Below are positions 1 through 13,773 of a stretch of 64,000 bases of DNA, piece by piece. Source of the DNA: Lytechinus variegatus (lineage: Eukaryota > Echinodermata > Echinoidea > Temnopleuroida > Toxopneustidae); contig NC_054742.1 of assembly GCF_018143015.1 (NCBI RefSeq), positions 17,050,441 through 17,114,440 on the forward strand. The letters run 5' to 3'. The translations under genes and the position numbers were made by a program. Positions within the stretch are counted from its first letter, which is position 1. The number at the start of each line of letters is the position of its first letter. The notes beneath the pieces are model-generated. The model made no database searches, was not told the DNA's origin, and saw only the letters and a list, made by a program, of their open reading frames with translations.

Positions 1-197
1 AGTGAGTGATGTCATCGACTCTCTCATCTGGATGTAACTGGCTCGTTCATATAACTATTTTGTTAAAAATAAGCGAAACTTTAAAATGTCATAACTATCT
101 TATTTCACATCCGATATTGATGAAATTTTCAGTGTTATGCTTGAATTTTTCTCTTTTTATTCAAATCAAGTTTTTGTTGGGGTGGACTTGTCTTTTA
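1..197 (+). mobile_element. Right half of an inverted-repeat MITE, cut by the window edge
   Basis: This segment matches 27349-27553 almost base for base, from the AGTGAGTGA block through a GATGAAATTTTC core to a GGTGGACTTG end. It is therefore the right arm of the same MITE family found whole at 26948-27553. The left arm lies outside the window. The short open frames crossing it are not genes. Confidence 0.75.
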
Positions 198-985
198 AGT
201 ACATCTGCAACCCAAGTTTTGGTAGAAAAGTGACTTGTGGTTGCAGAGTTGTGTGTCATAAGAGTCTTGCATGTTATAATGTTGACATTTGGTTGAAAAG
301 TGACTTACGGTTTCGGAGTTATTTGTCATAAGAGTCGTGCACATAAACTTTAACGTTGACCTGAAAATTACCTCTGAACTTACCATATGACCTCTGACTG
401 CAGCATTACATGCAGGTCCCCTAAGTACATCTACCAACCAAGTTTGGTTGATAAAGTAACTAAAACGGTTGCAGAGTTATTTGTCATAATGTTTGTGATG
501 GACGGACGACATTTGGATCCCTTAGTCTCGCCTTCACCTCTAGTGGGGGAGACAAAAAAAGGATGGGACATGACCTATCATTTCACCCCATCATTCTCGT
601 AAGACACATGTGGTATTACCAAAGGATCATTTGTACGAAGAATAAACATAATTGATGCAGATACAGAAATGAGAGCAGTATGAACAAAACTTGACCTTTT
701 GACCCCTAGGTGACCTTTGACCCTACCCTCCTCAACATCACACATGTGGCATTACCCAATGATCATTTGAACCAAGTGTGATTGAAGTTGATGCAGAAAT
801 GGGAACAAGTTGCACAAAAACTTCATAAAAGTATGGACATGACCTCATACCATTTGATCCCTAGATGACCTTTGACCCTTTCATTCTCATTGGTTCACAT
901 GTGGTATTACCCAAGGATCATATGTACTAAATATGAATATAATTGATAAAAAACTAAAGAAATGAGAGCAAGTAGAGCAAAAACT
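198..985. repeat. Diverged tandem repeats with nuclear-receptor-like half sites
   Basis: Two degenerate repeat series lie side by side. A block containing AAAGTGACTT, GGTTGCAGAG and TTTGTCATAA recurs near 223, 295 and 451. A block containing CACATGTGGTATTACC and GGATCAT recurs near 606, 727 and 896. The second series carries TGACCTTTGACCC at 711-723 and 866-878, which reads as a DR1-like pair of AGGTCA half sites. It looks like a decayed transposon interior. No coding region is visible. Confidence 0.6.
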
Positions 986-1289
986 TTTTTTTAGTTTTGT
1001 AACAGACCAACAGGAAAAGTGATTACTAGGTCCCTGCCGAACTTTGTTCAGGAGAGACAAAATAATTACAAACTAGCCCTTGCATATTTATAACAAAAAT
1101 TTAATTGGCATGAACATAAATAGGAATCATAGTGAAGAACATAATTATGAAATAATTAGTTCCTATAACGACTGATCAATCTCTTATTATCTTTTCACAT
1201 TTCTTGAGCCATCATTCAGTATTATTATCAAGTGTGAATTACAGTGTACAAATAGGGTCCATCAGGCAAATGTACAACCCGCATTCAAA

Positions 1290-1460
1290 CAAATTTTAAT
1301 CAATTTTAACCAAACATTCAATCAATATATTTAATCAATCATTCAATAAACCAATCAAAAAAAATTTTTAAAAATCAAAAAAGATTTTAAAAAATATTCA
1401 ATCAACCAATCATAAATTCATTCAAACATTCAGTTTAATAACAAATTAACATTTAACCAA
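1290..1460. repeat. Low-complexity ATTCAA/CAATCAA-rich tract
   Basis: Short words such as AATCAATCATTC and AACCAATCA recur irregularly, and a second block with the same words lies at about 1810-1945. This is simple-sequence DNA. Confidence 0.6.
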
Positions 1461-4400
1461 ACATTCAAATACATAGTTAAAGGTAAAAGAAAGTGGTTGC
1501 AGCAAACATATATTTCATCAGAAAGACTTTAAAATCAATATTGTCACAATATTTTCATAGGTATAAATCTGCTACCTTGAAATAAGATGATCTTTGTGAG
1601 ATCATGAAATCTTAGCTGAAAACCTATTGCTTGGAAAAATACCCAACATTTGATGAAATTCTGCGCTTACTTTGCTTATATCTCAGCAATTACACATTTT
1701 CATCCAGAGTCATTTGGCACATATATTTTATTTATACATACAAACACTTTGGTGGTCATTTTATTGGATTCTGTTTAAACTAATTTTGAGATCATTACCA
1801 CAACTGGTATTTATCTTTAACAACATATTTAATAAAATATCACACATTCAACAAAATATCTAATCAAACACCAATACAACATTCAACCAATCAACATTCC
1901 ATTATCCCATCCATTAACCAATCAATTATTCAACAAAATATTCAAGATATCTATCTGAATCAAAAGTACATCACATGATGGAGGACAGATTTCACAGGGT
2001 ATATGGTTCACACACTACTATTTAATGAAATCATATGCTGACATACAAATCAATGTCTTCTATGAATTGGAATATAATCATGGTCTGCAATTTTGGCAAG
2101 AAAACATCACATCAAAAGAATTACAAATCTTATAAAAGTCAAATCTATAAATCATAGAGTAATTATATACAAATAATTAAAAATATTGTTTGAAATTGAT
2201 TTATACACTACTAGTCATTAAAAAAAGAAAATTCTAGAAATTTGTGAATACATTTTTTTGTCATGAGGTTGGATGAAGAATACAAACTTTATTCCGACAA
2301 AAAAGTAAAACCCTTTGTTAATAAGTACAACACTTGAAATGTCATAAATATAAACTTTTGAATAAAGTTTCTAAATCATGCATTGTTTGTGCTTTTTGTC
2401 AACATAGAGTACACTTTCAACAACGGACACCATACAGAAATTAGGGTATTGTTCCTTGCAGTAACATAATTCAATAGTTTATGAATGAATGTAATTTCAG
2501 CCCCCCCCCCCCATTATGAAGGAAATAACTACAACAAATTCCTAAAAGATGGTATATGAATAAATGTCCAATATAAATTGAATACCCTAATTATGAAAAA
2601 GTGTAATACTAAAGAAAATGTAACCATTTTTACTTCACTTGTTTTGTATTAACAACAATTTGTTATTGCCACAAAGACAATGATTCAGTTTCTTGAAATG
2701 CAGAATGATAAAAGAAGCTTGGTCAAACACCAAAATTATTGGAGCACATGAATAGTCAAATAAGTGAATCATGAGCGCTAAATATGCATATAAAACAGAA
2801 AAAGTCACTTCTGTAAAAGTTTTTTTTTCTTCAAATATACATGTGCACACTTGTATACCCATTGAAAGAAATTACATAACCATATTTCTTTCACCTGAAA
2901 TGACCTTTGATTTTGATATTAATTTGTGATATTGATTGCGCTTATATACAATTTCAATTGAATATAAAAATTAATAATATACTGAAATAAAGTATCAATA
3001 TCAAAGTTTATTGACCATAACAAAGTGACAGTTGACCTTGACTAAGCAACCTGTAATTCTACAATGATCCGATTTAACATTTGACAACCCTCTTTACAAA
3101 TTTCATTATATTTTATCCAAAACCTGAAATCATGGTGAAATATAACTTTGAAACATGAAATTGTACTTACACTTGATATGATTCTTAATATCTGCTCTGC
3201 CTTCATGAAATATGACTTATAGTAGACTGTACTTTTGACATGAAGGTGAGCTGATTATCTTTGTTGGAATAAGAAATAGGGAAATCTCTTGCATACTTCT
3301 TTCAAATTTCTCCTTTTTTTCATCTCTTGAAAAAAAGGGGAACGTGTAGAGAGCCCTAACCCAAGTAACGCTACCCTTGATTAACTTCAGTAACTACAGT
3401 TGGTATATACTAGTGGATTCCATTAATTTATCAAATAAATTGAGGAATTCAATATTGATTTCACATTAATAAAATAATTGCTGTTTTTCTAAATATCGAT
3501 ACAAGCTACTTTCAACACATCTCAAACTTCAATTATATTTCATGTTTTCAAAAGCAAAGTCAAATTTCAATCCATTGATCATCATCTTACTGCGTAACTA
3601 TCTACTTTTCATATAAATTTTCTAAAGTTCAGAATTCAGAAGTTACAATATTATTACTCTTGCAGGAAGACTGGAAGGTAATACTGATTAACAATAATTA
3701 AAAAACAATAATTGGTGATTTCATTTACAATGTAGAATACTAATTATGTTTGGTTTTAAGGGTAAATGAAATCTTAGTTACAAATCCCAATTTACAATGA
3801 GGACATTGTTAACATCAATGTCATTCAGTTTATATCTATCATCCTACAGGTTTTGGAATGCAGATCAGCAGTCTGATTTATACCCGCTACCAACCAACAT
3901 TAAATCCTTAAATTATAATATTCTCCAGTGAATACAAGAAAACTCAGAAACAGAAGACTAAAAAAATAACACTAAGAGTAATCAAAGCTATAAACAAAGA
4001 ACAATTATTGAAAGATAAAAAGCATCTTTGCATTTCTTAAAGTGAGAAAAATCTAAAGAAGAATGGGAATCGTTGTACTTATATATATTTCCTCATATAT
4101 AAAACATAATGATACAGCAATCAATTAATCTCATCAAATCCAATCTGCAAGACAGATCTATTGATATTATTCTTTTCCAAACCAAGATACAACATATTTC
4201 AGTTCAAATATAAAGAAAAATCAAAGATTAACCTAATTTTCCAGAACCAGTTTTTATTTTCACTTTCTAAAATGGATACAAGAACACCACTCATTCAATA
4301 TACCTGTCTAAGAAATCACCAACAGGTTTACTGCTAAAACCTCATATTCGCATTGGGAATAACTAAAATATTCTTCCAAGTAAAGAAAAAAAATAGAGAT

Positions 4401-7400
4401 CAATATAATGTGTTCAACATTATTGAGTGAAAGCACAAGTGGCTTGAGTCAGTCATCAGCTTTACAGGCGAGCTCCAGACTTCTTCGGTTCAAACCTAAC
4501 ACAAATGAAATTTAAGAAAAAAAAACGTCAAAATTAAATTGTACTTTTGTAATTTTTTATTCTAATGGGAGAAGGGATATCCAAATGATAAGGATATAAG
4601 AGGAGCAACCCAGCAAAATGGAAGCCCACAAATCTCTCAGCATTCCTGTAAGAAGGCATGCAACAGTATCAATCCATGCTGTGGATTTTTCAGATTTGCA
4701 TAAAGTGACATGCCAATACCTCGTTATAATTGCAGAAAAGTGCAATACGTTGATTTCTACATATATCATTGCTGGGATCAGGACAACTGTCTGAGAGAAA
4801 ATGGTGCTATTTTAAGAAGAAAAAAAATCATAGTCCATGTGATTTACCAACATTTTCTTTTCTCAGACATTAAGGTAATATTCCCTATTGTAATGTCATA
4901 ATTTATCATCATGGCAAGTTTACTTGACTAATAATTTATCGTTAGTATACTATTACTGGACTTTCCCTCCTCAAGGTGTTTTTGACCTCATGACTTCCTG
5001 TCTTGGTGAAACACAAACACCCTTAAGATAATTTAAATTATTATCAAGCACATAATCTACATGTAGTACAATACTTGGTAGCTCAGCTCATGATAGGCCA
5101 TTGATCTACTTTGTATGGGCTACTGCCAAATATTTACAATTTCAATACTTTTCATGATTTCCCTGGCTGTAAATACATATTACTTCCCTTACACCACAAA
5201 TTCATAAATGAAAACAAAGATTAATACTATCTTTCAAGTGCAAATTATGGTTACATTATATCCAGTGGAAGAAAGAAAAAAATATATAACTTACATGGAA
5301 TATTGAATGATATTACATTAGGATATATTAACGAATGACAAACAGAAATGGGTAAGGGTGTAAAAGAATGAAAGGTAAACATATGAGGAATGGTTACTAT
5401 TGGAAATTTGACATGATTTGGAAGTCGCCATGCAATAATAAATAGTGATATTACAAGACATGTTTTCAGCTGAAGAGCAGATTTATAAAATGCAAATGTG
5501 AAATTTGATTTCTGCTGAAAGAAAAATTGATAAAAAGATATGCCTTACCTGATAATGTATATTTATCACATGACCACTCCATGCCTTTTACAAGCCTTGA
5601 TAGAATGATTTATGGTTAATATCTCATTCAAACAAATGATCCAATACATCCTTTGGTAACTAGAAATAGTCAGGGTGGCATATAATCAAAACTACAGTCA
5701 TGATGACATACCTTTGGGTTATGGTAAGGTTTAAGAGTAGATTTAATGGTCTAAGGGTGGGTTAGTACAGTGTGAGGAATTACTGCAGTGCGATTGTCAT
5801 ATGAAAAATTAGTGATCATTTAAAAATGACTCCACAAATAAAAACAACCATGTCTCCATCATACAATAATGTGTCTTTTAATTCATAAGTCTTCTAATAT
5901 GAATACACATTTTAAAAAAATCACTTATCCATGAGCAGTACAAAATAAATCAATTCATATTTCAAAACACACTAATTTGTTTAACAAATTCTGTGAAAAT
6001 TTCAAAATCGTGTCAAGGCATGCTCATGGTATGAATTAAAATCATTATCAACATTTGGAAACAAAGAACTAACTTTCTTCCATAAATTTACTTTTTGAAC
6101 TTAAGATACTGAACTGTTACTACATATGAGATTCAGAATTTTAGAAATATAAGTAAAAAAAAATACTTAAATTATCTCTAAGTAAGATTTTTTAAAAAGC
6201 CTTCCAACTCGCACTATTCAAACAGTTGCATTACTTGTTTCTATCCCCAATAATAATCTGCACACATTCATGTGTTACAAAAACACACTTTATATAGACA
6301 TTAAAAAATAGAGACAATAGCTGAAGTACATTGATATGGTCTCTAATTCTTGATATTTGCAATGTGATTTGAAGGATCATAGTCCTGTAATTAATATGGC
6401 TTTCATTTTTTGTTCAATCTTGATTCCAAATGTATCTCTCATTACCACTGGCAATGCATGATCCCCTTTTAAATTTCAAAGAATAATTTTTCTTGTTAAA
6501 CAAATTAGAGGATATTATATTTTAATATTTACATAGTTAAATGGGATAAACCTATATATGGCAACCATTGGAAAATCATGCTAAAGGAAAAGATGACAGA
6601 GAAAAACTCCAACAACCTATCTTCACATGTGAATTGAACTTCAAATAAAAACAAAACCATTTAAAGTTCATACTTATAAAAGTCGTAAATACATTCAATA
6701 TGAATCAGTCAGAATCTTTTGGTTTGAGAAGAGTTGCTTTGTAAATTGTATATTTCTGCTTTAATTAAAAATTGATGTTACTATTTTTCAAACTTTATCA
6801 CAGTCTCTACAGAGATTTACATATAACCTTCAAATTTATTTAATTTGGTCACCTTGTATTGTATTGTTACACACATTTACTATCGTATAAAACAGTACAG
6901 TTTCATAATATGAATTTGTGCATAAGACAGTCTTCTGAAAGGTTATAAAGGGCTACCAGTACTGCAAAAGGTAATGCCATACGAAGTCCATCCTGATAAC
7001 TTTTCATTAAGTTATACATGACCTTACAAACATCTGGAATATGTTCTTTGGCACAAGATCATTCTATCTAATCTAATTTCCATCAGCTAAAGTTGTATTT
7101 GGATATATGACGATTAATATTTGTAACTTGTTTTTTAATTACAAAAATAGCGACACAGTGAATACAAAAAAACATGCTGGAAATTGGGAATATCAAATAA
7201 ATCTTTAGGTTCACAAGGATATTCAAGTACACATAATATTATATCATCAGAATTTGAATTCCAAAAGCATCAGACAAGCAAGGCATATCTCTGTTTGATG
7301 TTTTGAAAAAAATAAGATTACATTTGAGGGTGTTAAGGGTATTTCTCATCTTATAAAAATGACACACTGCATATACGCTGGTAGCTGAGGAAGGAGGGGT

Positions 7401-7512
7401 AGATAATGCTTCATACATTAACAGGAATGATAACTGCACACAATATGGATCCACAATGGCTAGCATAAGAGAATATAAAAAGACAAAACTCAACTTGCAC
7501 TGATAAAACAGA

Positions 7513-7531
7513 CCCCCCCCCCCCCCCCCCC
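7513..7531 (+). repeat. Poly-C tract of 19 bases
   Basis: An uninterrupted run of 19 C, the longest homopolymer C run in the window. Runs of 12-13 C also occur at about 2501 and 12628. Length is likely polymorphic or subject to assembly error. Confidence 0.9.
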
Positions 7532-8023
7532 GATAATGAAATGTGTCTTTATGCCAGGGTATTATAACATTTCATTAAGTAATCTTCCATATTTTCATTA
7601 CCTTATATAAAGATGTTATCATATTAATTGCAGTAGAGTAAATGAATAGAAGCTGTGCTATATAAATGATCCTATAATCATCATAATTATTAAATTAAGA
7701 TGTCTAAATATCAAGTAATATCCTTCATTTGTTTAGTACAAATAATACTAAAAAATAAAAAAAAAGTTTAATGTAAATTTAAAGATTTCAGATTGCATGC
7801 ACACTCTGTAAATGAAAAAAGGTCAGATAGAATCTAGTAACTAGTGATCTTGAGATTTGAATCTTACATAATGTTATGCTGTTTTCACTGCAGTGACTCT
7901 ACCATCAAACCATTTCTGATTCAAGGTAAAGTCACAAACAAGAAACAAACCAGTTCAAGATTCATAACGACTTGTTAACATTCATTAGTCAGCCATGGGA
8001 AAACACCACAAACATTCCAAACA

Positions 8024-8205
8024 CCAGTGCCGGCCGCACAGAAACGGTGTTAGCCTAACAGAGTGCTAACAGTAAGCCCAGTCATATTTTTCAGATTGTT
8101 GAGTAGAAACATTTATTTCAATGAGAAAGTAATGCATGGTTGTAACATTAGGCATCACTGCCACTGTTAGCGCACACAATGTTTCTGTGTGGTCACTACA
8201 GATTG
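8024..8205. mobile_element. Small TIR element (MITE-like) downstream of GPD1
   Basis: The left end reads AGTGCCGGCCGCACAGAAAC and then GGTGTTAGC. The right end, reverse complemented, reads AGTGACCACACAGAAAC and then a similar block, so imperfect terminal inverted repeats enclose about 180 bp. No convincing target duplication is seen. It lies about 760 bp past the GPD1 stop codon and could sit inside its 3' UTR. Confidence 0.5.
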
Positions 8206-8456
8206 TCACGTTCTCAAGAACAAATATTACTATGTGTAACATCACCTTAGGATTAAAATTCTTTCCAGGTGTAATTACACCTCTTGTATCCTAACTACAA
8301 ATGAAAAGAATCAAGTAAATATGAACATTAAACATAAAATATTAGACAATCTCCAAAAAATGGGTGGAAGTTCATTAAATGAGTTGGGTAGAGGGAAGCA
8401 AATTCCTTTGGAGGTAAATCACTCTTTAAATGTTCACACACTTGTTAAATTAGTGA

Positions 8457-8462
8457 TTTATT
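8457..8462 (-). promoter_or_regulatory. Candidate GPD1 polyadenylation signal
   Basis: TTTATT on the plus strand reads AATAAA on the minus strand, 500 nt past the GPD1 stop codon. Another copy lies at about 8110. Which is used cannot be told from sequence; such hexamers are frequent in AT-rich DNA. Confidence 0.3.
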
Positions 8463-8961
8463 CAAAACATCACTTATCCCTATTTCAGTAATAAAAAAAC
8501 ATGATTTGTTATATTGGTTATGTCATCCTATTCAGAGTAATAATGAATGCAGACTGTAAAGATCATTAAAGGGGGGATCCAATGCAAGGGACAATGTTCT
8601 TTAAAAAAACACCTTGATTTATAGCAGGAAGCCATCTGCTGCCTATAATCCCCAAGTTTTATTGTTCTCTAAAAATGATGATGGTACCCACTTTAATGAA
8701 AATGAAAGCAGAAAATGGCAAAACTGGACATGTGAAACCTTGTGGAATTAGCTGCATTCAAAGATTTGTTTGAGAGAAGCAATACAATGAAGTTCTTTTT
8801 TTTCTACTTGATGCCATGTATGAAATATATCTGAACTTGAAATACAAAAGCAGGTCTGTTTTGAATGGCAAAACTAGTCAGGATATGGGTATGGATTGAA
8901 GAATAAAAGCTGGTTTTGGGGATGACATAAGGTGGATAATAATTATGAATAATGATTATCA

Positions 8962-9058
8962 TTACATATGCTCTGGATGATCATGAAGAGATTCTATCAG
9001 CTTAGTTGCTGGAAGGCCTTCGTAACAAATATTGTAGATGGCGGTAAACAGAGGGTAT
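8962..9058 (-). CDS. GPD1: GPD1 coding exon 8 (stop codon)
   Basis: Completes Gln322 and encodes residues 323-353, from [19 protein letters not shown] to HDHPEHM, then TAA. The HPEHM ending is the same as in human GPD1. The acceptor is preceded by a pyrimidine-rich TTCTGTTCTCCTTGCAG. Confidence 0.95.
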
Positions 9059-12000
9059 CTGCAAGGAGAACAGAAAAAAAAATATTTGATCACAGCTCAA
9101 TATCAACAGGTGACTCAAACAAGCTGTGAACATCCCACATTCCAATCTCCCACAAATTTCTTTCATAAGAATCATTTCTCATCTTTTGAATGTAAATGTG
9201 GAACCCAGATATGGTAAACTTAAATTAAATAAAGACTTTGGTAGATATTCATCAAATAGCTCAGAGGTTTTACCCTTAATTGTTGCCATGATATGTAGCT
9301 AACATGGCAATGAATGTGCCTTGCATGTCTTTACACCAGAACCAATGTGTGTACCAAATCTCATGAGTATTGGGTGAACACAGAGGACGTATTAAATATC
9401 CCTGCAAAATTATCCCCTAATTCAGTCATAATAATATATTATTGAAATGACAACACATTACCCGATATAATAGAAAAAAATATTTTGCTCATATTCACTT
9501 AAAAAACCCCATTTGTTTGCTAAGTCTCAAAGAAATTTGCTATGCATGATTGTCCAGATTGCAGAAAATTGAAGACTTTGTTATGGACTCAAATTATTTA
9601 AGCATAAAACTGTAGTACACAAAAGAGATACAAACAATACATTGACCAAAATTTCTGCTGTTCTATATTTGATATCAAGAGTGGATTATAGCCATCGAAA
9701 CAGCGCTGATATCACAATATATCACTGAGTCTGAAACATAAACCTTCATTACAAGCTGCAATTCTATGAGAGCAGGAAAGGGGTATATGACAGAAAGACT
9801 TTCATTGTTACTTGTCCATAAAAAGCAGGCATTTGAGTACTAACTTACAAAGTTCTGAGTTGGTGTAAAGTAATAAAGAGCAGCATTTGTGGTAAATAAA
9901 TAGTAATTAACTGTTCATAATCAACAATATTTTGGGCACATAATGTTACTGCGATATATCAACATAATAATGAAACCATTATCAAAAATTCAATATATTT
10001 TTAAATATTGAATATTGCAATTTTCATAATAATGAAATATTGCCAAGCACTATCAGGAAGGAAGGTCAGTACTGTTTCCAAATGATTTGCAATTAATTAA
10101 ATAAATCAATAAAATTAACTATATAACATTAAAGCAGAGATATTGGGTTTCCTTGGGAAGGATAAATTATGAAGTGACAGCATCACACTGGTCGTGTATG
10201 ATATTACAATCTTATTACAGGGCAACAGGTTTCTCAAGTTTTGATTTTCCCACATGTTCTGTCTTCTCATTCCTTTCACTCAAACAGCCAACTAGAATTC
10301 CATATACTGCTAGTCTAATAGAATCGTGGCTAAACTTACTGGTCGGTTAGATTCTTTTCTTTCAGCATCTGATGAACTTCAAAAGCTGTTTGAGGTCCTT
10401 GAAGCTTCTGACCATTCAACATCTCCTTCTCAAGCTCCTCGATTGTCTGCAGAATGAAAAGGAACAAATCAGAAAGTAACAATATCATAATCCCATATAA
10501 AGAGTAAAGTTTTTTAATACTAATATTTTTACTACTATTCAAGAACATTGAAAGTTAATGGGACATTGTCTTTCTATTCCAGTGATAATACTGATGAAAG
10601 AGCAAGTTTTAATCTTACACTGCAGTTAAAAAAAATCATACCATTCATACTGACTAAGCTTTACTCAATGATGACATATTTCTATAAAAAAATGTACAAA
10701 ATTGATATCTCTTACAATCATCATAGAAAATACATGGAGAAAATTTACAAACAAAATAATATCTCCAAATGTTGCAAGTGACATCTTCTGGCTCCTATAT
10801 ATTTTTTCAGTGATATCAACAGAAAGAAATCAATCAGCTTAACATTTTCTTGATAGTTTTCACAAATTTTGTGACTGAAAAAGTAGGAAAATGTTTACTC
10901 CATGACATATCATAAAGTTAATGACTCTTGTGGTTTCTCATTGTAAAATAAAATCATGAAATATTGTTTGTCAAATTTTACATACTACAGGATATGTCAT
11001 AAATAGTATCTTGTTGTGGATTCAGTACCTTTCCTGTCAAGACAAAGGCTTCAGAAACCCTTCTATTCCTGCCTCCATAGCATGTTGTAATGAGATCAGC
11101 AACACCACAGCTTTCAAGGAAGGTTGCCTTGTCAACATTTTTATAGAACGTCTCAGCAAAGGATACCATCTCCATTAGACCAAGACGGATAATAGCAGCT
11201 TTAGTGTTATCACCTAGCTTCAGACCATCAATTATACCAGCACCTACTGCTACAATATTCTACCAAAATAAGATAAACAAAATCCAAAGTATTATCTTTA
11301 TTTTCCTCTGGGTTTCAAAAATGATATTATATTTGCAGATATATCAACAAAACTAATTATTCACTCTTTCATTCATAATGGTTCACATTCTCATTAAATA
11401 CACAACATACAATCTAAACTGGAAAATCAATATACACTGTATACAAATAAAAGTACAAATAAAGAAAGATATATAGTGAGGAGGTATAAGAATGTGGGGG
11501 AGCAAGCACACACAGGCCAATGGCCTTTTGAAGGCTGGGCACCCGGACCTTTAAATTTATTCTTAATATTAATGAAACTAACCAACACCATAGTTACTGT
11601 ATGCAGAATTACATCTAATTAGTTTTCCAGGTCAGTGAAGAAAGGAAGGAAATGTTTATGAAGTTGAAGTATACTCCCAACATCCCATTCAATGCATGAT
11701 AATTAGTTAAAATGGAATCATCTAGCTCCTTTCAATTTACCTTTAATGCTCCACACAGTTCCACTGTGTTTTCATCTTCCACAACTACCACTCTGAAGTA
11801 CTCTGCTTCAAAGAGTTTCTTGAGCAGAATACCCTTTGCTTTATCTTTGCAACCTGTGATAATAACAAAGACAAAATATATCTCTAGCTCTACTGACAAT
11901 TGGAGATTAAGAGCAAAGGTGAGATATGATTTAATTAAACTCTTTATAACATTTTTAACTATTCCCCTGAACAAGTGTCATGGTGAAGGATGAAGTATAA

Positions 12001-13737
12001 AATATGGTGAATTCATCCAAAATATCATCTTTGATTTGGTAGTAATACCTCATGGCAATGGAACTCCTAGAAATGAGTCACCCTTCACCCATGGTTGGAC
12101 AAAGGCTTGAAGTTAGTATACCATTCTGCCTTCTAGTAGTTATTCATAAAGCTGTTCATATTGATGCAATCTTATTCACAATTGTTTTGGCTTCTCTGTA
12201 TTATTGTGATCTTTGTATCTATGAAGATCCTGTTGATAAGGAGTATCATGATGCAAGTTTTATCATATAACCAAATCTGATCAAGATTTAAAACTCCACA
12301 GAAACTTTATCTCCTTTAGCAAAGTCAGCCACAAAGTCATGAAAAATTTCAGCTTTATGAAACAGCCCCTATGATAATACACATTGTGAATATAATAATC
12401 CTAGTCAATGTAAGCTTGAAGGGGTATGATTTGAACAGATAAAAAAAAATCAGACAAAGCATTGAAAATTTGATCAAAATCGGACAAGGAATAAGAAAGT
12501 TATGACATGTTAAAGATTTGCATTATTTGGGTGAAACAAGTCTGTGCATGTCTTCATGAATATTCAATGAACAAACTGATGTCACTTGTTCTTTTGCATT
12601 TTATTACATGAAATTATGCTTATTAACCCCCCCCCCCCCGAACTAAAACTGTTGGATTGACAACTAAATAATGCATATTAGATATTCATTGCTGCAACAT
12701 ATTTTATCATAAGGGAGACAAATCATTCACACTTATATGAAAAATCATGGGGATGTGACATCATCAGCCCATCCAAAGAATATTCAAGACAGTGTGCATG
12801 TGAAGTACCTGTTTTCACAAAATATTGCTAAAATTTAAAATACAATAACTTTCTTATTTGCTATAAGATTTTGATGAAATTTTCAGCACATTGTTCTGTG
12901 AATTTTAGTCTATCCATTTACATACATATAGTTTCAGTATGAAATACCCCTTTAATATGAATTTGATGTGACCCACACAAACCAAAGTCCCAATGTGGAA
13001 TGTGGATAGAATGTATAATACAATGTGCATCTTACCAATTGTTGTCTCACAGAACTTCTCAGCAGCTACCTCTGGTGCCAGATTAGCTCCCATCAGAACA
13101 TGACAATGTACTCCTCCAAGGTAGGATGAAATCATCTCTGAGATTAATTCTAATCCATTATCCTTGATATGTACACCCTGATTAAAGGTGGAAAATATAT
13201 TAATATAGTAATTTCCCAAAACTTTAAAATCTAACAAGAAAATAAGATACCCAGGATAAAAAGTGATTGTAACAGTGTTTTAATTCAACAAATTTTTACT
13301 CAGGAATTTGTTCCCCCAATGTTGATTTATGTCCATTGAATTAAAAAAAAATCCATTAACAGAAAGCCACTAGAAATTGGGGCATTGGAATCTCAAGCAC
13401 CCTAACTTATCACACATACATGTAATGTAATTATGAAACAATTTTTATTCTTCAAGAGATGCACATGCATGTATTGAAAGTCACTGCACATCAAGAGAAA
13501 TTTCTTCTGAAAAAAAAATGAAATGCATAGTGCTCACTTGAAAACCAAAGTTGCATACATGAAGGTGTAGAATGTATGATTAAAATTGAATCTTAGTTGA
13601 TCGATTCAGGAAGGAATAAAGATGGTTATTTATGTTTCTTCATCATATAACACCCAGACATAAACTATCAAAGTTATCATTTCAATTACCTGTAAATATT
13701 GTGATTATATGTGATTTTGAATACCAATAAAACACAT

Positions 13738-13773
<36 letters not shown>

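Larger units (their letters stand above)
986..8020. other. AT-rich flank downstream of GPD1, no gene seen
   Basis: No exon with family resemblance and no long frame is visible on either strand. The stretch holds degenerate (CAATCAA)-type low-complexity sequence at about 1290-1460 and 1810-1945, a 12-nt C run at 2501-2512 and a 19-nt C run at 7513-7531. Part of its right end may be GPD1 3' UTR if that UTR is very long. Confidence 0.5.
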